From assembly GCF_032163505.1 (NCBI RefSeq), contig NZ_CP134147.1:648501-712500 (forward strand): a stretch of 64,000 bases of DNA, read 5' to 3'. Under the pieces are notes generated by a model. The model had not been told where the DNA came from and ran no database searches. It saw only the letters and a list, made by a program, of their open reading frames with translations. Position 1 is the first letter of the stretch, and every line of letters starts with the position of its first letter. The position numbers and the translations under genes are program-made. This DNA is from Streptococcus parasanguinis. GTDB lineage: Bacteria > Bacillota > Bacilli > Lactobacillales > Streptococcaceae. Shown one piece after another: positions 34,402-43,995 of this stretch.

Positions 34402-35731
34402 GTCTCCCTCCATCGTTTCTAAGGTGACATTGTGGTATACCCTCTTTGTTTCTTTTCTCTTTGTTCTTATATTTTGTGCTTCTTTTATCATTTCCGGAGC
34501 CTGGTCCAGCTATAGCTCACGTGGGGAACTGGAGCAGAAGACCATGGAAGTAGCTTCAGACCTTGAGGAATTTGAGCCCTTTGATGACGGCAATTATTTT
34601 GCACTCTACAATCAAAACATGAAGTTGGAGCAGGGTGCTCTGCCAAGTGGCTTTGATATCAATGCTGGCTTTGAGTCTGGGAAATTGTCGACGTATACCT
34701 CTTCCCAAGCAACCTATTATTATTTTGATGTCTATAATGAAAGTGAGGGCAAATGGATACGGGGCGTGCGCCTTGCTTCTGGTCTAGGAAGAGAATTAAG
34801 TATCTTTCTTCTTTCCTTGGCCATTCTAGCTCCTCTGTCCATCCTTGGGATGGCCTGGGGTGGACGTCGGATCCTTCGTAAGGCCTTTCTGCCGATCAGA
34901 GAGGTGACCCAAATGGCAGAGGAAATTGCAGAGAGCGGAGACTACAGTAAGCGCGTGTCGACCGAGCATCAGAAGGATTATGTAGAAACGTCTCGTCTTA
35001 CCAAGGTCTTTAATAATTTGATTTCTTCTGTTCAGTCGACTTTTGAGAAAGAAAAGCAATTCAACCAAAATGTATCCCATGAGTTGCGGACCCCTCTGTC
35101 AGTCATCGTTTCGGAGAGTGAGTTTGGCTCCAAATATGCAGATAACCTAGAGGAGACCAAGGAATCTTTGACGGTCATTCATCGGCAGGCTAAATTAATG
35201 AAATCGATGACCGAGCAGATCTTGGAAATATCCAAGACCCAACACCTGCAGTGGTCGGATTTAAAACCCGTTTGTCTATCAACCCTGGTGTCAGATTATT
35301 GTCAGGGACAGGAAAGAAAGTGGGGCGAAAGCCCCATAGCCTTTGAAGTGAGCATTCAGCCGGACCTCTGGATTCAGGGGGATGCTGTTTTGGTCACTCG
35401 GATGCTGGATAATCTATTGAGCAATGCAGTGAAATTTACCAAGACCAAGGTTGCCATCCACTTGGTGGCTAGTCCAGCTGGTGCTGTTCTCAAGGTAGCG
35501 GATGATGGTATTGGGATAGCGCCAGACCATTTGAGCAAGATTTGGGATCGCTTCTATCAGGTGGAGGATTCTCGGAACAAGGGCCTCAATAGTGGTATCG
35601 GACTTGGGTTGTCCTTTATTAAGGACATTGCAGACCTCCATCGAGCAGAGGTGAAAATCATCTCTGAAGAAGGAAAAGGAAGTCTCTTTCGTGTGACTTT
35701 CCCACAGATCCAGGACAAGACTTCTGTCTAA
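34373..35731 (+). CDS. Sensor histidine kinase, 452 aa
   Basis: Two membrane helices (about 20-42 and 140-162) bracket an extracytoplasmic sensor region of about 100 residues, followed by a HAMP region (about 165-220). The HisKA domain has phospho-accepting His236 in SHELRTPLSV, and the HATPase_c domain has NLLSNAVKFT (N box), DDGIGIAP (G1) and SGIGLGLSF (G2). It overlaps the response regulator gene. Signal unknown. Confidence 0.93.
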   Translation: MFSKMKKDSKSPSIVSKVTLWYTLFVSFLFVLIFCASFIISGAWSSYSSRGELEQKTMEVASDLEEFEPFDDGNYFALYNQNMKLEQGALPSGFDINAGFESGKLSTYTSSQATYYYFDVYNESEGKWIRGVRLASGLGRELSIFLLSLAILAPLSILGMAWGGRRILRKAFLPIREVTQMAEEIAESGDYSKRVSTEHQKDYVETSRLTKVFNNLISSVQSTFEKEKQFNQNVSHELRTPLSVIVSESEFGSKYADNLEETKESLTVIHRQAKLMKSMTEQILEISKTQHLQWSDLKPVCLSTLVSDYCQGQERKWGESPIAFEVSIQPDLWIQGDAVLVTRMLDNLLSNAVKFTKTKVAIHLVASPAGAVLKVADDGIGIAPDHLSKIWDRFYQVEDSRNKGLNSGIGLGLSFIKDIADLHRAEVKIISEEGKGSLFRVTFPQIQDKTSV

Positions 35732-36060
35732 GACGGTTGATTGAGCGATCAGTATGGGTTGAAAAGGGAAAATAATAAAGTGAAATAATAAGGATAAAAT
35801 GAGTCTAGTAAAACCGCTAGGCTCATTTTCTGTTTTAGCTTTATGGAAAGGGAATCTTATGGTATGATAGCCTAAAAGGGACCTGTAATATGGAGGTCAA
35901 ATAAAAAGTAGATGGATTATCTGTTGAGTCGGAAGGATTGCCAATGGGCCTGGGATGATTATTTTGAGGATGTAGCTAAGTGTTTGGAACTGGACTGGGC
36001 ACTTGACTAGTTCTTATGTGAATAGTATCAGAGCTAGTTAGCAGAAGAAAGGATAGAAAA
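35732..36060. other. Intergenic region at the head of the immunity-like cluster
   Basis: It has a terminator for the kinase (35796-35829: AAAATGAGtCTAG with CTAGgCTCATTTT), a promoter TGG-TATGAT (35860-35868) and a short frame at 35912-36010. The rest holds nothing recognisable. Confidence 0.7.
35912..36010 (+). CDS. Possible small ORF or gene fragment, 32 aa
   Basis: A frame of 32 codons (begins MDYLLSRKDC, rich in Trp and Asp) with GGAGG 14 nt upstream and a promoter before it. Its end is abrupt and the composition looks like a piece of a larger protein. I do not recognise it. It may be the first gene of the cluster or a remnant. Confidence 0.3.
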   Translation: MDYLLSRKDCQWAWDDYFEDVAKCLELDWALD

Positions 36061-36621
36061 ATGACAGTTACTATTGATGAATTAGTGAAGGAGCTTGGTT
36101 TTTGTGTGGTGCCTACAAAGGAGAAACCATTTCGTCTGGATGAGGTCCGTTTCAACCTTTTGGCATATTTAGAGGATTATTCCAAAATGGGATTTTCTTT
36201 TGTCAAAGTAGCTACTGATCTAGTAAAACTAAGGAAAGAGCAAGAGAGTTATAGGCTTTTTGGCCAGTGTTTTTTAGGATTTTTTGTGATTGGAGAAGAG
36301 GAGCAAATCTTTTTACTTTGCAATCAAGAAGGAAGGGAAGTTTTTCAAGAAGCGAGGATTTATGTCAATTCTTCCTTACATACTTTTGTTTCCTCTTATT
36401 CGCTCTTTCTATCAAGTATCTTTCTTTTGAAAGCAAAGTTTTATGAGATTGAGCAAGATGAAGTCGAAGAGATTGCAGTAAACTTGAAGAATCAAGTACT
36501 TGCCTTGGAAAAGCCCCTTGAACAAGAATTGCCCTTCTGGGAGCACATGGCCTATTTGATAGAAGACGATGGAATCGTTCTAAGAGATGATCTCTTTCAT
36601 ATCCTGAACAAAGAACAGTAA
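36061..36621 (+). CDS. SUKH-4-like immunity protein (putative), 186 aa
   Basis: Soluble mixed alpha/beta protein. The central part FLGFFVIGEEEQIFLLCNQEGREVF (viewed as the FxViGxdxxxxiC pattern) followed by IYVNSSLHTFVSSYSLFL resembles the SUKH-4 group of the SUKH immunity superfamily. These proteins neutralise toxins delivered by neighbouring cells. No toxin gene is adjacent. AGAAAGGA upstream of the ATG. The assignment is by pattern memory and moderately sure. Confidence 0.55.
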   Translation: MTVTIDELVKELGFCVVPTKEKPFRLDEVRFNLLAYLEDYSKMGFSFVKVATDLVKLRKEQESYRLFGQCFLGFFVIGEEEQIFLLCNQEGREVFQEARIYVNSSLHTFVSSYSLFLSSIFLLKAKFYEIEQDEVEEIAVNLKNQVLALEKPLEQELPFWEHMAYLIEDDGIVLRDDLFHILNKEQ

Positions 36622-36652
36622 ATTCAACTGGAAATATAAAGAGGATTTAAAA

Positions 36653-37279
36653 ATGGACTATGTAGATGAGTTAACTTCAGGACGTACGCCCTTGGTAAAA
36701 AAGGCAGCGAAAAAAATTTTAAAGGGTAAACTAAAAGGATATGGACCATTTTTGCATCAAGCCTTGGAAGGCGAGATGGAAAAACCTAAATCATGGGAAT
36801 CACAAATGTACTTACTCTACGCCATGGCCGCAACGGATTGCACAGAAGAAGTCCCCTATCTCAAGTCATTGCTGCTGAGAGATATTCCAACACCCGTAAC
36901 CTACCGCTCTCTAGCAGTAGCGATTGCTTATCTAGAAAATATAGAAACAGTGAACTTGTCTTTCGTTTATGAGTCCTTGGAATCGAATAACTTCTCGCAA
37001 GTTGCAGGTGCTTGTGCTGCTATTTATATGAAAAAGATAGTACTTAAAGATGATGATTTTAACAAAATTATGTCTTATGTAACTCAGCCTAAATACCTTG
37101 AGCATATTGGCAAAGTCACAAATCCATTTTTATTTATTTTAGCAGCATCTTATTTATATCCAGAACAGAATCGCCAGAAAATTGTAGACTTTTCTCGTCA
37201 GTTCGATATATCTATCGTCAAGGACTTAATCAATGACGTTACAAAAGGAAAGGACGGCAGGAGGGTCAGTCTATTCTAA
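36653..37279 (+). CDS. HEAT-like helical protein of immunity cluster, 208 aa
   Basis: All-helical protein with successive helix pairs (for example WESQMYLLYAMAATDCTEEVPYLKSLL and RSLAVAIAYLENIETV), a layout like HEAT-repeat immunity proteins. I do not recognise a named family. It follows the SUKH-4-like gene by 31 bp and has GAGGA upstream of the ATG. A role as an immunity protein is guessed from neighbours. Confidence 0.5.
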   Translation: MDYVDELTSGRTPLVKKAAKKILKGKLKGYGPFLHQALEGEMEKPKSWESQMYLLYAMAATDCTEEVPYLKSLLLRDIPTPVTYRSLAVAIAYLENIETVNLSFVYESLESNNFSQVAGACAAIYMKKIVLKDDDFNKIMSYVTQPKYLEHIGKVTNPFLFILAASYLYPEQNRQKIVDFSRQFDISIVKDLINDVTKGKDGRRVSLF

Positions 37280-37647
37280 AATCTCCTTAAAGAGCGAAAC
37301 AATAACTCTTAAAAACAAGACTTTTATTCCAAGGGGATTCATAAGGTGAATGGACGATTAGAGTTGCTCTTTTTAGAAAAGAAGGTTGAATTCAATTTTA
37401 TAAACCAAAATGATGTGATGTTATCGGGATCTTCTGACCTTATTAGAATTGCTGAGATTGGTCCTGTGAAAATAGATACTTAAAGATGTATTCCTAGCTT
37501 ATTTGCGAAGATTCAGGATGATCAAAGAATCCCCCATTACCAGGAGGGACACCACGACTATGGGAAAAAGTGAAGGAAGAGCACAAACATTAGACCTTGA
37601 CCTAAGGATAAACCCTTCTACAAGAAAAACACTGCGAGACCACGAAT
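37280..37647. other. Degenerate region in immunity cluster
   Basis: Contains a GTG-led frame 37346-37483 and, in the same frame after its stop, a second short piece (about 37485-37572) reading IPHYQEGHHDYGKK and stop. No complete gene is present. Both pieces look like leftovers of larger genes, possibly a toxin C-terminus in the second case. Confidence 0.45.
37346..37483 (+). pseudogene. Gene fragment, 45 codons
   Basis: A frame starting GTG (VNGRLELLFLEKK, ending GPVKIDT) after AAGGGG. It is too short for a domain and is cut off by TAA, so it is more likely the tail of a lost immunity gene than a real peptide. I do not recognise the family. Confidence 0.3.
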
Positions 37648-38361
37648 ATGAAGTTACAGTTTTTTGAATTAGATAAGCCCTATGTGGAAAATCAACAGAG
37701 GATTGAGGAGCTGATGGACTCCGCTACGCTAACTTACGAGGAAGCTAGAATTGAGGACTATCGACAGAATTGGAAAGACCTGCGAAGAGCGTTCGTATAT
37801 GAATCCAAATGTATGACCTCTATGGTAGAGCGCTTTTTCAAACCAGTTGTGACCAAGGATTGTTGGAAAATCATCGTAGAATGTGTAGATACGATTAGCA
37901 ATCCAGCTATCATGAACCTACTTGGTGTCTATACTGTTCAGGTCTTATTTGATTTTTCTAGCTATAAAACCTTGAGTCCATTGGAACAGAAAAAGCTGCT
38001 CTTAGAGGCCTTGGTAAGAGGGGTAAAGCGCGTGTTTCAGGAGCTCTCCATTCCTTGCTCCTTGATAGAGGATGTAGTCAATGAAATAGAGAAAAACGAT
38101 TATGAAAATAGCTGGGAGTGGAAAAGGAAGAAGATCCAATCCACTACCTATTCCATTCAAGTGGAGCATCAGCTGGATAAGGTGGAGTTGTTTTGGAAGA
38201 TAGAGCACAAGGACAAGAGCATCCGTCAGTTGATTCAATCCTGCCCTGCTCACGAGATGGACTATGGGACTAAGCTTGGTAAACTGGAAACAAAAGGGAA
38301 CTTCCTTTATCTGTTGGATAAAGAGAATGAGGTTGTGAGCAAAATTTCTGTTTCAGAATGA
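37648..38361 (+). CDS. Unknown protein of immunity cluster, 237 aa
   Basis: Soluble protein with an acidic N-terminal helix (VENQQRIEELM), a helical middle and a beta-rich end (YSIQVEHQLDKVELFWKI). No family recognised. It has no strong Shine-Dalgarno, follows a degenerate stretch, and is followed by a broken DUF6707-like gene. Immunity function is only suggested by position. Confidence 0.5.
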   Translation: MKLQFFELDKPYVENQQRIEELMDSATLTYEEARIEDYRQNWKDLRRAFVYESKCMTSMVERFFKPVVTKDCWKIIVECVDTISNPAIMNLLGVYTVQVLFDFSSYKTLSPLEQKKLLLEALVRGVKRVFQELSIPCSLIEDVVNEIEKNDYENSWEWKRKKIQSTTYSIQVEHQLDKVELFWKIEHKDKSIRQLIQSCPAHEMDYGTKLGKLETKGNFLYLLDKENEVVSKISVSE

Positions 38362-38374
38362 TGGAGCAAGAACA

Positions 38375-39005
38375 ATGAGTGACATAAAAAAGAGATTATC
38401 CTTATTAAAAGTAGAAAAACGAATCAAGGGTTTGAAGGGGATTAAGAATGTCTATTTTTTGACCGATAAACCTAAAGAATAATAAAACCCAAGCTAGCTA
38501 TCTCGAATCGCTGAACCATCTGGCCTATTTACTTTATTTGGATGGTCAAGAGGAAATGGCTAAGGAATTATTAGATCGTATCATACAAGTTCCATTTGAA
38601 GGGAATTAAAACACTTGGACCTTTGTTGATGGCTCTCTGGCTTTATTGGCCTATCTGGAAAGAGAGGCAGAAAATCAGGTAATCGTCTATAAAAAGCTTC
38701 TTTTATCTCCATTAGAACAAGGGGAGGAATCCACTCAAAACATAAGAAGGAGAGTTCATCAGAGATTTTTGAATGGTGATAGCTTGGAGCAAAAGCTTGT
38801 AAAAATCGAGCAAGCTTCAAGTCCTGAATCGGAAATGGAACGCCGTCTGCTATTCTTAACAGATCTACTGAAAATTTACCTCTTTATCACTGAGTCAACT
38901 TGTGAAGAGACAGATATTCAGGAAAAAATTGAAGAGAATATGGAGATACTAAAGAAGTATATCAAGGAGCATGAAATCTATAGCCTCTTTCCTTTTAAGG
39001 GATAA
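38375..39005 (+). pseudogene. Broken DUF6707-like gene (one frameshift, one stop)
   Basis: Three pieces make one protein: MSDIKKRLSLLKVEKR...FLTDKPKE (38375-38482); after a frame change, KTQASYLESLNHLAYLLYLDG...VPFEGN; then, past an in-frame TAA (38607-38609), NTWTFVDGSLALLAYLERE to the true stop at 39005. The order and the GN-NxW junction (TAA probably replacing TAT/TAC) resemble DUF6707 proteins, found among immunity-type genes. Whole length would be about 205-210 aa. The long open last part (from 38646) could be miscalled as a gene. Confidence 0.65.
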
Positions 39006-39044
39006 GGTGAGCTAGCAATCTTGGATTTTTAGAAAGAGTGGAAT

Positions 39045-39524
39045 ATGGAAATCAAAAATCACTTTGGTGTATATGGAATCTGTCTTCAAGACGGGAAATT
39101 GCTTTGCATTGAGAAAACGAGAGGACCTTATCAGCATCGTTTTGATTTACCGGGTGGTAGTCAAGAACCAGGTGAGGGGCTGACAGAAACTCTCAAGAGA
39201 GAGGTTCTGGAGGAGACAGGCTATACGCTTAGCCAGTATTCAAATCCTAGGATGTATGACGTGCTGGTTCAAGAAGAGGGGAAAGATTTCTCAGTACATC
39301 ATATCATGGCCTTTTATGATATCGTACTCGATTTCGAGAGCTCTCAACAATTCCTTCCTCAGGAGGTTCTTGATGGAAGCAATGATTCAGCAAATGCAAT
39401 TTGGCTTCCTATCGAGCAGATTACCCAAGAAAATGCCTCACCCATAGTATTGAAGGTGAAGGCAGAGTTACGAGGATTTCCAGAATTAGAACTGACAAGC
39501 TATTGGAATTGGAAGGTAAAATAG
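39045..39524 (+). CDS. NUDIX hydrolase, 159 aa
   Basis: The NUDIX box is seen at about residues 37-59 (GGSQEPGEGLTETLKREVLEETG read as Gx5Ex7REUxEExG), with all the metal-binding Glu residues. It would hydrolyse a nucleoside diphosphate-linked compound in the cytoplasm; the substrate is open. It is 8 bp from the GNAT gene and likely in one transcript with it. Different subfamily from the ADP-ribose-type NUDIX gene at 43079. Confidence 0.88.
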   Translation: MEIKNHFGVYGICLQDGKLLCIEKTRGPYQHRFDLPGGSQEPGEGLTETLKREVLEETGYTLSQYSNPRMYDVLVQEEGKDFSVHHIMAFYDIVLDFESSQQFLPQEVLDGSNDSANAIWLPIEQITQENASPIVLKVKAELRGFPELELTSYWNWKVK

Positions 39525-39531
39525 AGGGATA

Positions 39532-40260
39532 ATGGAACTATTTAAAACATGGAAGAAATATATGGTTCTCTATGGACTTAAATCTCAAATCGGTACTGTT
39601 TATCGAAACAGTGATAGGACAACGAGCTTTTATGATATTGGGAATTTTCTATACCTAGCAGGGGAGTTGGATTCCAGATTTTGGGAAGATTTTGTTAGGC
39701 AATATGGTTTAGATTATAAGATTATTATTTCAGAAGACACTAAGTGGCAAGATTTTCTGCATCGGCAAGTTGGGTTAATTTCTTTTACTCGCTATTCTTT
39801 TAAGGATAAGGCAAATTTTCAAGTTGAATTTCTAAATGATCTAGTTACTCATATAGAGGAAGGTTACAATATTGTACCTATTGATAATCGTATTTATAAC
39901 TGCCTTTCTGAGGAAGAATGGTCACAAGATTTACAGGGGGATTTTGAGTCCTACCAGGATTTTGCTTTAAAAGGTGGATTTGGCTTTGTTATTCTTAAAA
40001 ATAATGAAGTGATTGCTGGGATTTCCTCAGGGTTAGTTTACCGTGAAGCAGTTGAAGTTGAAGTTGCAACTAGACCAAACGAACAAGGAAATGGATTTGC
40101 TAAAAAACTTGGTGCTGCAATGATTCTAGAGAGTTTAAATAGAGATATGTTTCCACTTTGGGATGCTCATAACGAGGCTTCCAAAAAAGTAGCAGAATTT
40201 TTAGGATATGAGTTAGTTGAACCTTATGAAGCTTTTGAACTAGAGGAAAGTGTCGTATAA
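39532..40260 (+). CDS. GNAT-family N-acetyltransferase, 242 aa
   Basis: The C-terminal half has the GNAT fold: GFGFVILKNNEVIAGISSG (beta strands), EVEVATRPNEQGNGFAKKL (acetyl-CoA loop, QGNGxA) and DAHNEASKKVAEFLGYELV (C-terminal helix). The N-terminal half (about 1-110) resembles the two-domain GNAT group (PF12746-like). Acceptor unknown. GGGATA precedes the ATG. Confidence 0.8.
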   Translation: MELFKTWKKYMVLYGLKSQIGTVYRNSDRTTSFYDIGNFLYLAGELDSRFWEDFVRQYGLDYKIIISEDTKWQDFLHRQVGLISFTRYSFKDKANFQVEFLNDLVTHIEEGYNIVPIDNRIYNCLSEEEWSQDLQGDFESYQDFALKGGFGFVILKNNEVIAGISSGLVYREAVEVEVATRPNEQGNGFAKKLGAAMILESLNRDMFPLWDAHNEASKKVAEFLGYELVEPYEAFELEESVV

Positions 40261-40301
40261 TGATATCTGATATTGTATCTTTTAAGACGAGGTGAATGAA
40301 C

Positions 40302-41186
40302 ATGCAAAATCAACTAGCTCTTAGTGGCGAAAAAATTGTTGAAAAAGTTTATCCCCATTTATTGCACCACGTCGGCTTGATTCGTGGGGAATACTTGTTG
40401 AGAGAACTAAACCAAAACATACTATTACCAAATTGTCAGCAATTTGTGAAAGATTATCTAGACACTATTTGTCATTTGTACTCAGATGAAGAAGTCGGGT
40501 ATCGCTTTTCAGAGTTAACAAATGCAGAAGCAAATATTCTAGACGGGACTAAAGAGTATTTTGACGAACGCCACCCCTTATTTGGATACAGAGGTATCAG
40601 GCGTTTGTTGGCGTGTCCAGATGAATTTCAGGCTGAGACAAATGTTGTTACAGAAGTTTTTCAAACCAATCCCAATCTGTCTATTATTTTTCCTTTTGTC
40701 AATGATGCCGAACAATTAAAACAAGCTATTACAGTATTGCGTCAGTATGGTTTTACCGGGAAAGTCGGCACGATGATTGAATTACCATCAGCTTATTTCG
40801 ACTTGGACAGGATACTGGAAACTGGTATTTCAAAGATTGTAGTTGGAATGAATGATTTAACTTCTTTTATTTTTGCGACTGTGAGAAACAGTCAATGGCA
40901 TGATATGGAAAGTCCAATTATGTTAGATATGTTGAGACAGATGCAGGATAAAGCAAGGAAGAACAAGATTGATTTTGCTGTAGCAGGCTATCTGAATACT
41001 TCTTTCATACAAAAAATGAATCAGATGGGGATTGAGTGCATTATCCACTACAGTTCTATTCCGGAGATTTTTAATTTAGAGATTGACCATCCAGATCATC
41101 TTAAACATATAAAAGAAGAAAGTAAAAAATTACAAAGGAGAACCAATGACACCTCAAGAAATGTGGAATGCCTACAAGCAAATTAA
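40302..41186 (+). CDS. Stand-alone PEP-utilising enzyme C-terminal-like protein, 294 aa
   Basis: TIM-barrel type domain of PEP-utilising enzymes (PEP synthase, PPDK, EI). GYRGIRRLLACPDEF (RG-R loop), IIFPFVNDAEQL, GTMIELPSAYFDLDRIL and VVGMNDLTSFIF (GtNDLtQ) are all present, but the phosphohistidine and nucleotide-binding domains and the catalytic GxCGE segment are absent. It could bind PEP or pyruvate without phosphotransfer. ATG 40302 is chosen as GAGG then sits 8-9 nt upstream. It overlaps the ASCH gene by 41 nt. Confidence 0.75.
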   Translation: MQNQLALSGEKIVEKVYPHLLHHVGLIRGEYLLRELNQNILLPNCQQFVKDYLDTICHLYSDEEVGYRFSELTNAEANILDGTKEYFDERHPLFGYRGIRRLLACPDEFQAETNVVTEVFQTNPNLSIIFPFVNDAEQLKQAITVLRQYGFTGKVGTMIELPSAYFDLDRILETGISKIVVGMNDLTSFIFATVRNSQWHDMESPIMLDMLRQMQDKARKNKIDFAVAGYLNTSFIQKMNQMGIECIIHYSSIPEIFNLEIDHPDHLKHIKEESKKLQRRTNDTSRNVECLQAN

Positions 41187-41586
41187 CCCCTCGATTGAAG
41201 ATGAGATAGACGCCTGGGCCTTTGGAGTGGATCCAGACCTTTTAGCGGAACTGGTCTTTAAAGGCGAAAAAACAGCAACAGCCTCAGCATATGATCTATA
41301 CGCAATAGAGGACGAACCCCTTCCCCAAAAAGGGACCTTTGATGTCATTTTAGATAGTCAAGATCAGGCTGTCTGCATTGTCGAAATTACAAAGGTTTCC
41401 GTTCAGCCTTTTCATCAAGTGTCGGCCGACCATGCCTACAAGGAAGGTGAGGGAGACAAATCTTTAGCCTATTGGCGTCAGGTTCATGAGGACTTTTTCA
41501 AAGACTGCTTTGGAGAAGCAGGTCTGGTTTTTACACCTGACAGCAAGGTGGTTTTAGAAGAATTTCGCAGAGTTTATCCATTATAG
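41146..41586 (+). CDS. ASCH-domain protein, 146 aa
   Basis: ASCH fold (PUA-like) with KGEKTATASAYDLYA, the GxKxxT pocket segment, and VEITKVSVQPFHQVSADHAYKEGEGD. ASCH proteins bind RNA or modified nucleosides; some hydrolyse N4-acetylcytidine. AAAGGAG precedes the ATG, which lies inside the end of the upstream gene. A terminator follows (CTCTCC/GGAGAG, 41593-41609). Confidence 0.85.
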   Translation: MTPQEMWNAYKQINPSIEDEIDAWAFGVDPDLLAELVFKGEKTATASAYDLYAIEDEPLPQKGTFDVILDSQDQAVCIVEITKVSVQPFHQVSADHAYKEGEGDKSLAYWRQVHEDFFKDCFGEAGLVFTPDSKVVLEEFRRVYPL

Positions 41587-41592
41587 AACACG

Positions 41593-41615
41593 CTCTCCTT
41601 TTCGGAGAGTTTTTT
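41593..41615 (+). terminator. Terminator after ASCH gene
   Basis: CTCTCC (41593-41598), GGAGAG (41604-41609), T-run. Confidence 0.85.
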
Positions 41616-41648
41616 GATCTGGTCTTATTTTCCAAAAGGGGTGAAAAA

Positions 41649-41657
41649 TGGTATAAT
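41649..41657 (+). promoter_or_regulatory. Extended -10 promoter of glmU operon
   Basis: TGG plus TATAAT (41652-41657), 33 bp before glmU. Confidence 0.7.
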
Positions 41658-41659
41658 AA

Positions 41660-43069
<1,410 letters not shown>

Positions 43070-43078
43070 GAGAATCTC

Positions 43079-43624
43079 ATGCAATTTGAAGAAAAAACCA
43101 TTGAGCGCAAGGAAATTTATCAGGGACCGATTTTCCAAGTGGTGACTGATCAAGTAGAACTACCTGACGGAAAAGGTCAAGCGCAGCGTGATTTAATCTT
43201 CCATAACGGAGCAGTAGCGGTTTTGCCGATCACAGAAGATGGAAAGACGATCTTGGTCAAGCAGTACCGCAAGGCGATTGAAAGGACCTCAGTGGAGATT
43301 CCAGCAGGGAAGTTAGAAAAGGGAGAAAATGCAGATCCTAAAGCAGCTGCTCTGCGCGAATTGGAAGAAGAAATTGGCTACACGGCGGATCTAGAGTTGT
43401 TGTATGATTTTTATTCTGCCATTGGCTTTTGTAATGAGCGAATCAAACTTTATGGTGCGACCAACTTGAAAAAGGTGGAAAATCCACGTCCACAAGATGC
43501 GGATGAGACCTTAGAGTTATTAGAAGTGACCTTGAAGGAAGCCAAAGATTTGATCCAAACTGGCGAAATCTGTGATGCCAAGACCATCATGGCGATCCAA
43601 TATTGGGACTTAATCAATAAATAG
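43079..43624 (+). CDS. ADP-ribose pyrophosphatase-type NUDIX hydrolase, 181 aa
   Basis: NUDIX box with [26 protein letters not shown] (the G-E-REL-EE-G residues at about 80-105). VSVEIPAGK-type sequence before it and [21 protein letters not shown] after it are characteristic of ADP-sugar pyrophosphatases. It would cut ADP-ribose to AMP and ribose-5-phosphate. 9 bp after glmU, AGGAG before the ATG, cotranscribed. Confidence 0.93.
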   Translation: MQFEEKTIERKEIYQGPIFQVVTDQVELPDGKGQAQRDLIFHNGAVAVLPITEDGKTILVKQYRKAIERTSVEIPAGKLEKGENADPKAAALRELEEEIGYTADLELLYDFYSAIGFCNERIKLYGATNLKKVENPRPQDADETLELLEVTLKEAKDLIQTGEICDAKTIMAIQYWDLINK

Positions 43625-43635
43625 AGGAGGATCCG

Positions 43636-43971
43636 ATGGGAAAACCTTTATTAACCGATGAAATGATTGAACGAGCAAGGCGAGGTGAGGACATCACCGG
43701 TCCTAAAATGGTCGATGCGGAAGAGACGAAAATTATTCGGACAGACCACAGAGGATTTGGCTATGAACGTCCTATGAGAGAGAGTCGTATGGAGCGTCCA
43801 CAAGAGCGTTATTCTCAGGATACTGTGCAGATCCAAGTGGAGCCCACCGTGACCAAGAGTCGTCGCATTGAAGAACGCAAACAAAGTGTGGTCCAATCCA
43901 AACTCAATAAGATTTTGTTCTGGATCATTGTGCTCCTCATTGCCCTGATTATTGCTATTTGGCGTCTATAA
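43636..43971 (+). CDS. macP: MacP, membrane partner of class A PBP2a, 111 aa
   Basis: Matches pneumococcal MacP: opening [18 protein letters not shown], an unstructured basic middle and a single C-terminal membrane helix (about residues 92-110). In pneumococcus MacP is a substrate of the Ser/Thr kinase StkP and activates the wall synthase PBP2a; a Thr after ARRGEDI is in the region where phosphorylation occurs. Position between the NUDIX gene and mtnN also matches. GAGGAGG precedes the ATG. Confidence 0.9.
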   Translation: MGKPLLTDEMIERARRGEDITGPKMVDAEETKIIRTDHRGFGYERPMRESRMERPQERYSQDTVQIQVEPTVTKSRRIEERKQSVVQSKLNKILFWIIVLLIALIIAIWRL

Positions 43972-43995
43972 GGTCGTCACAAGGAGAGAACCAAC

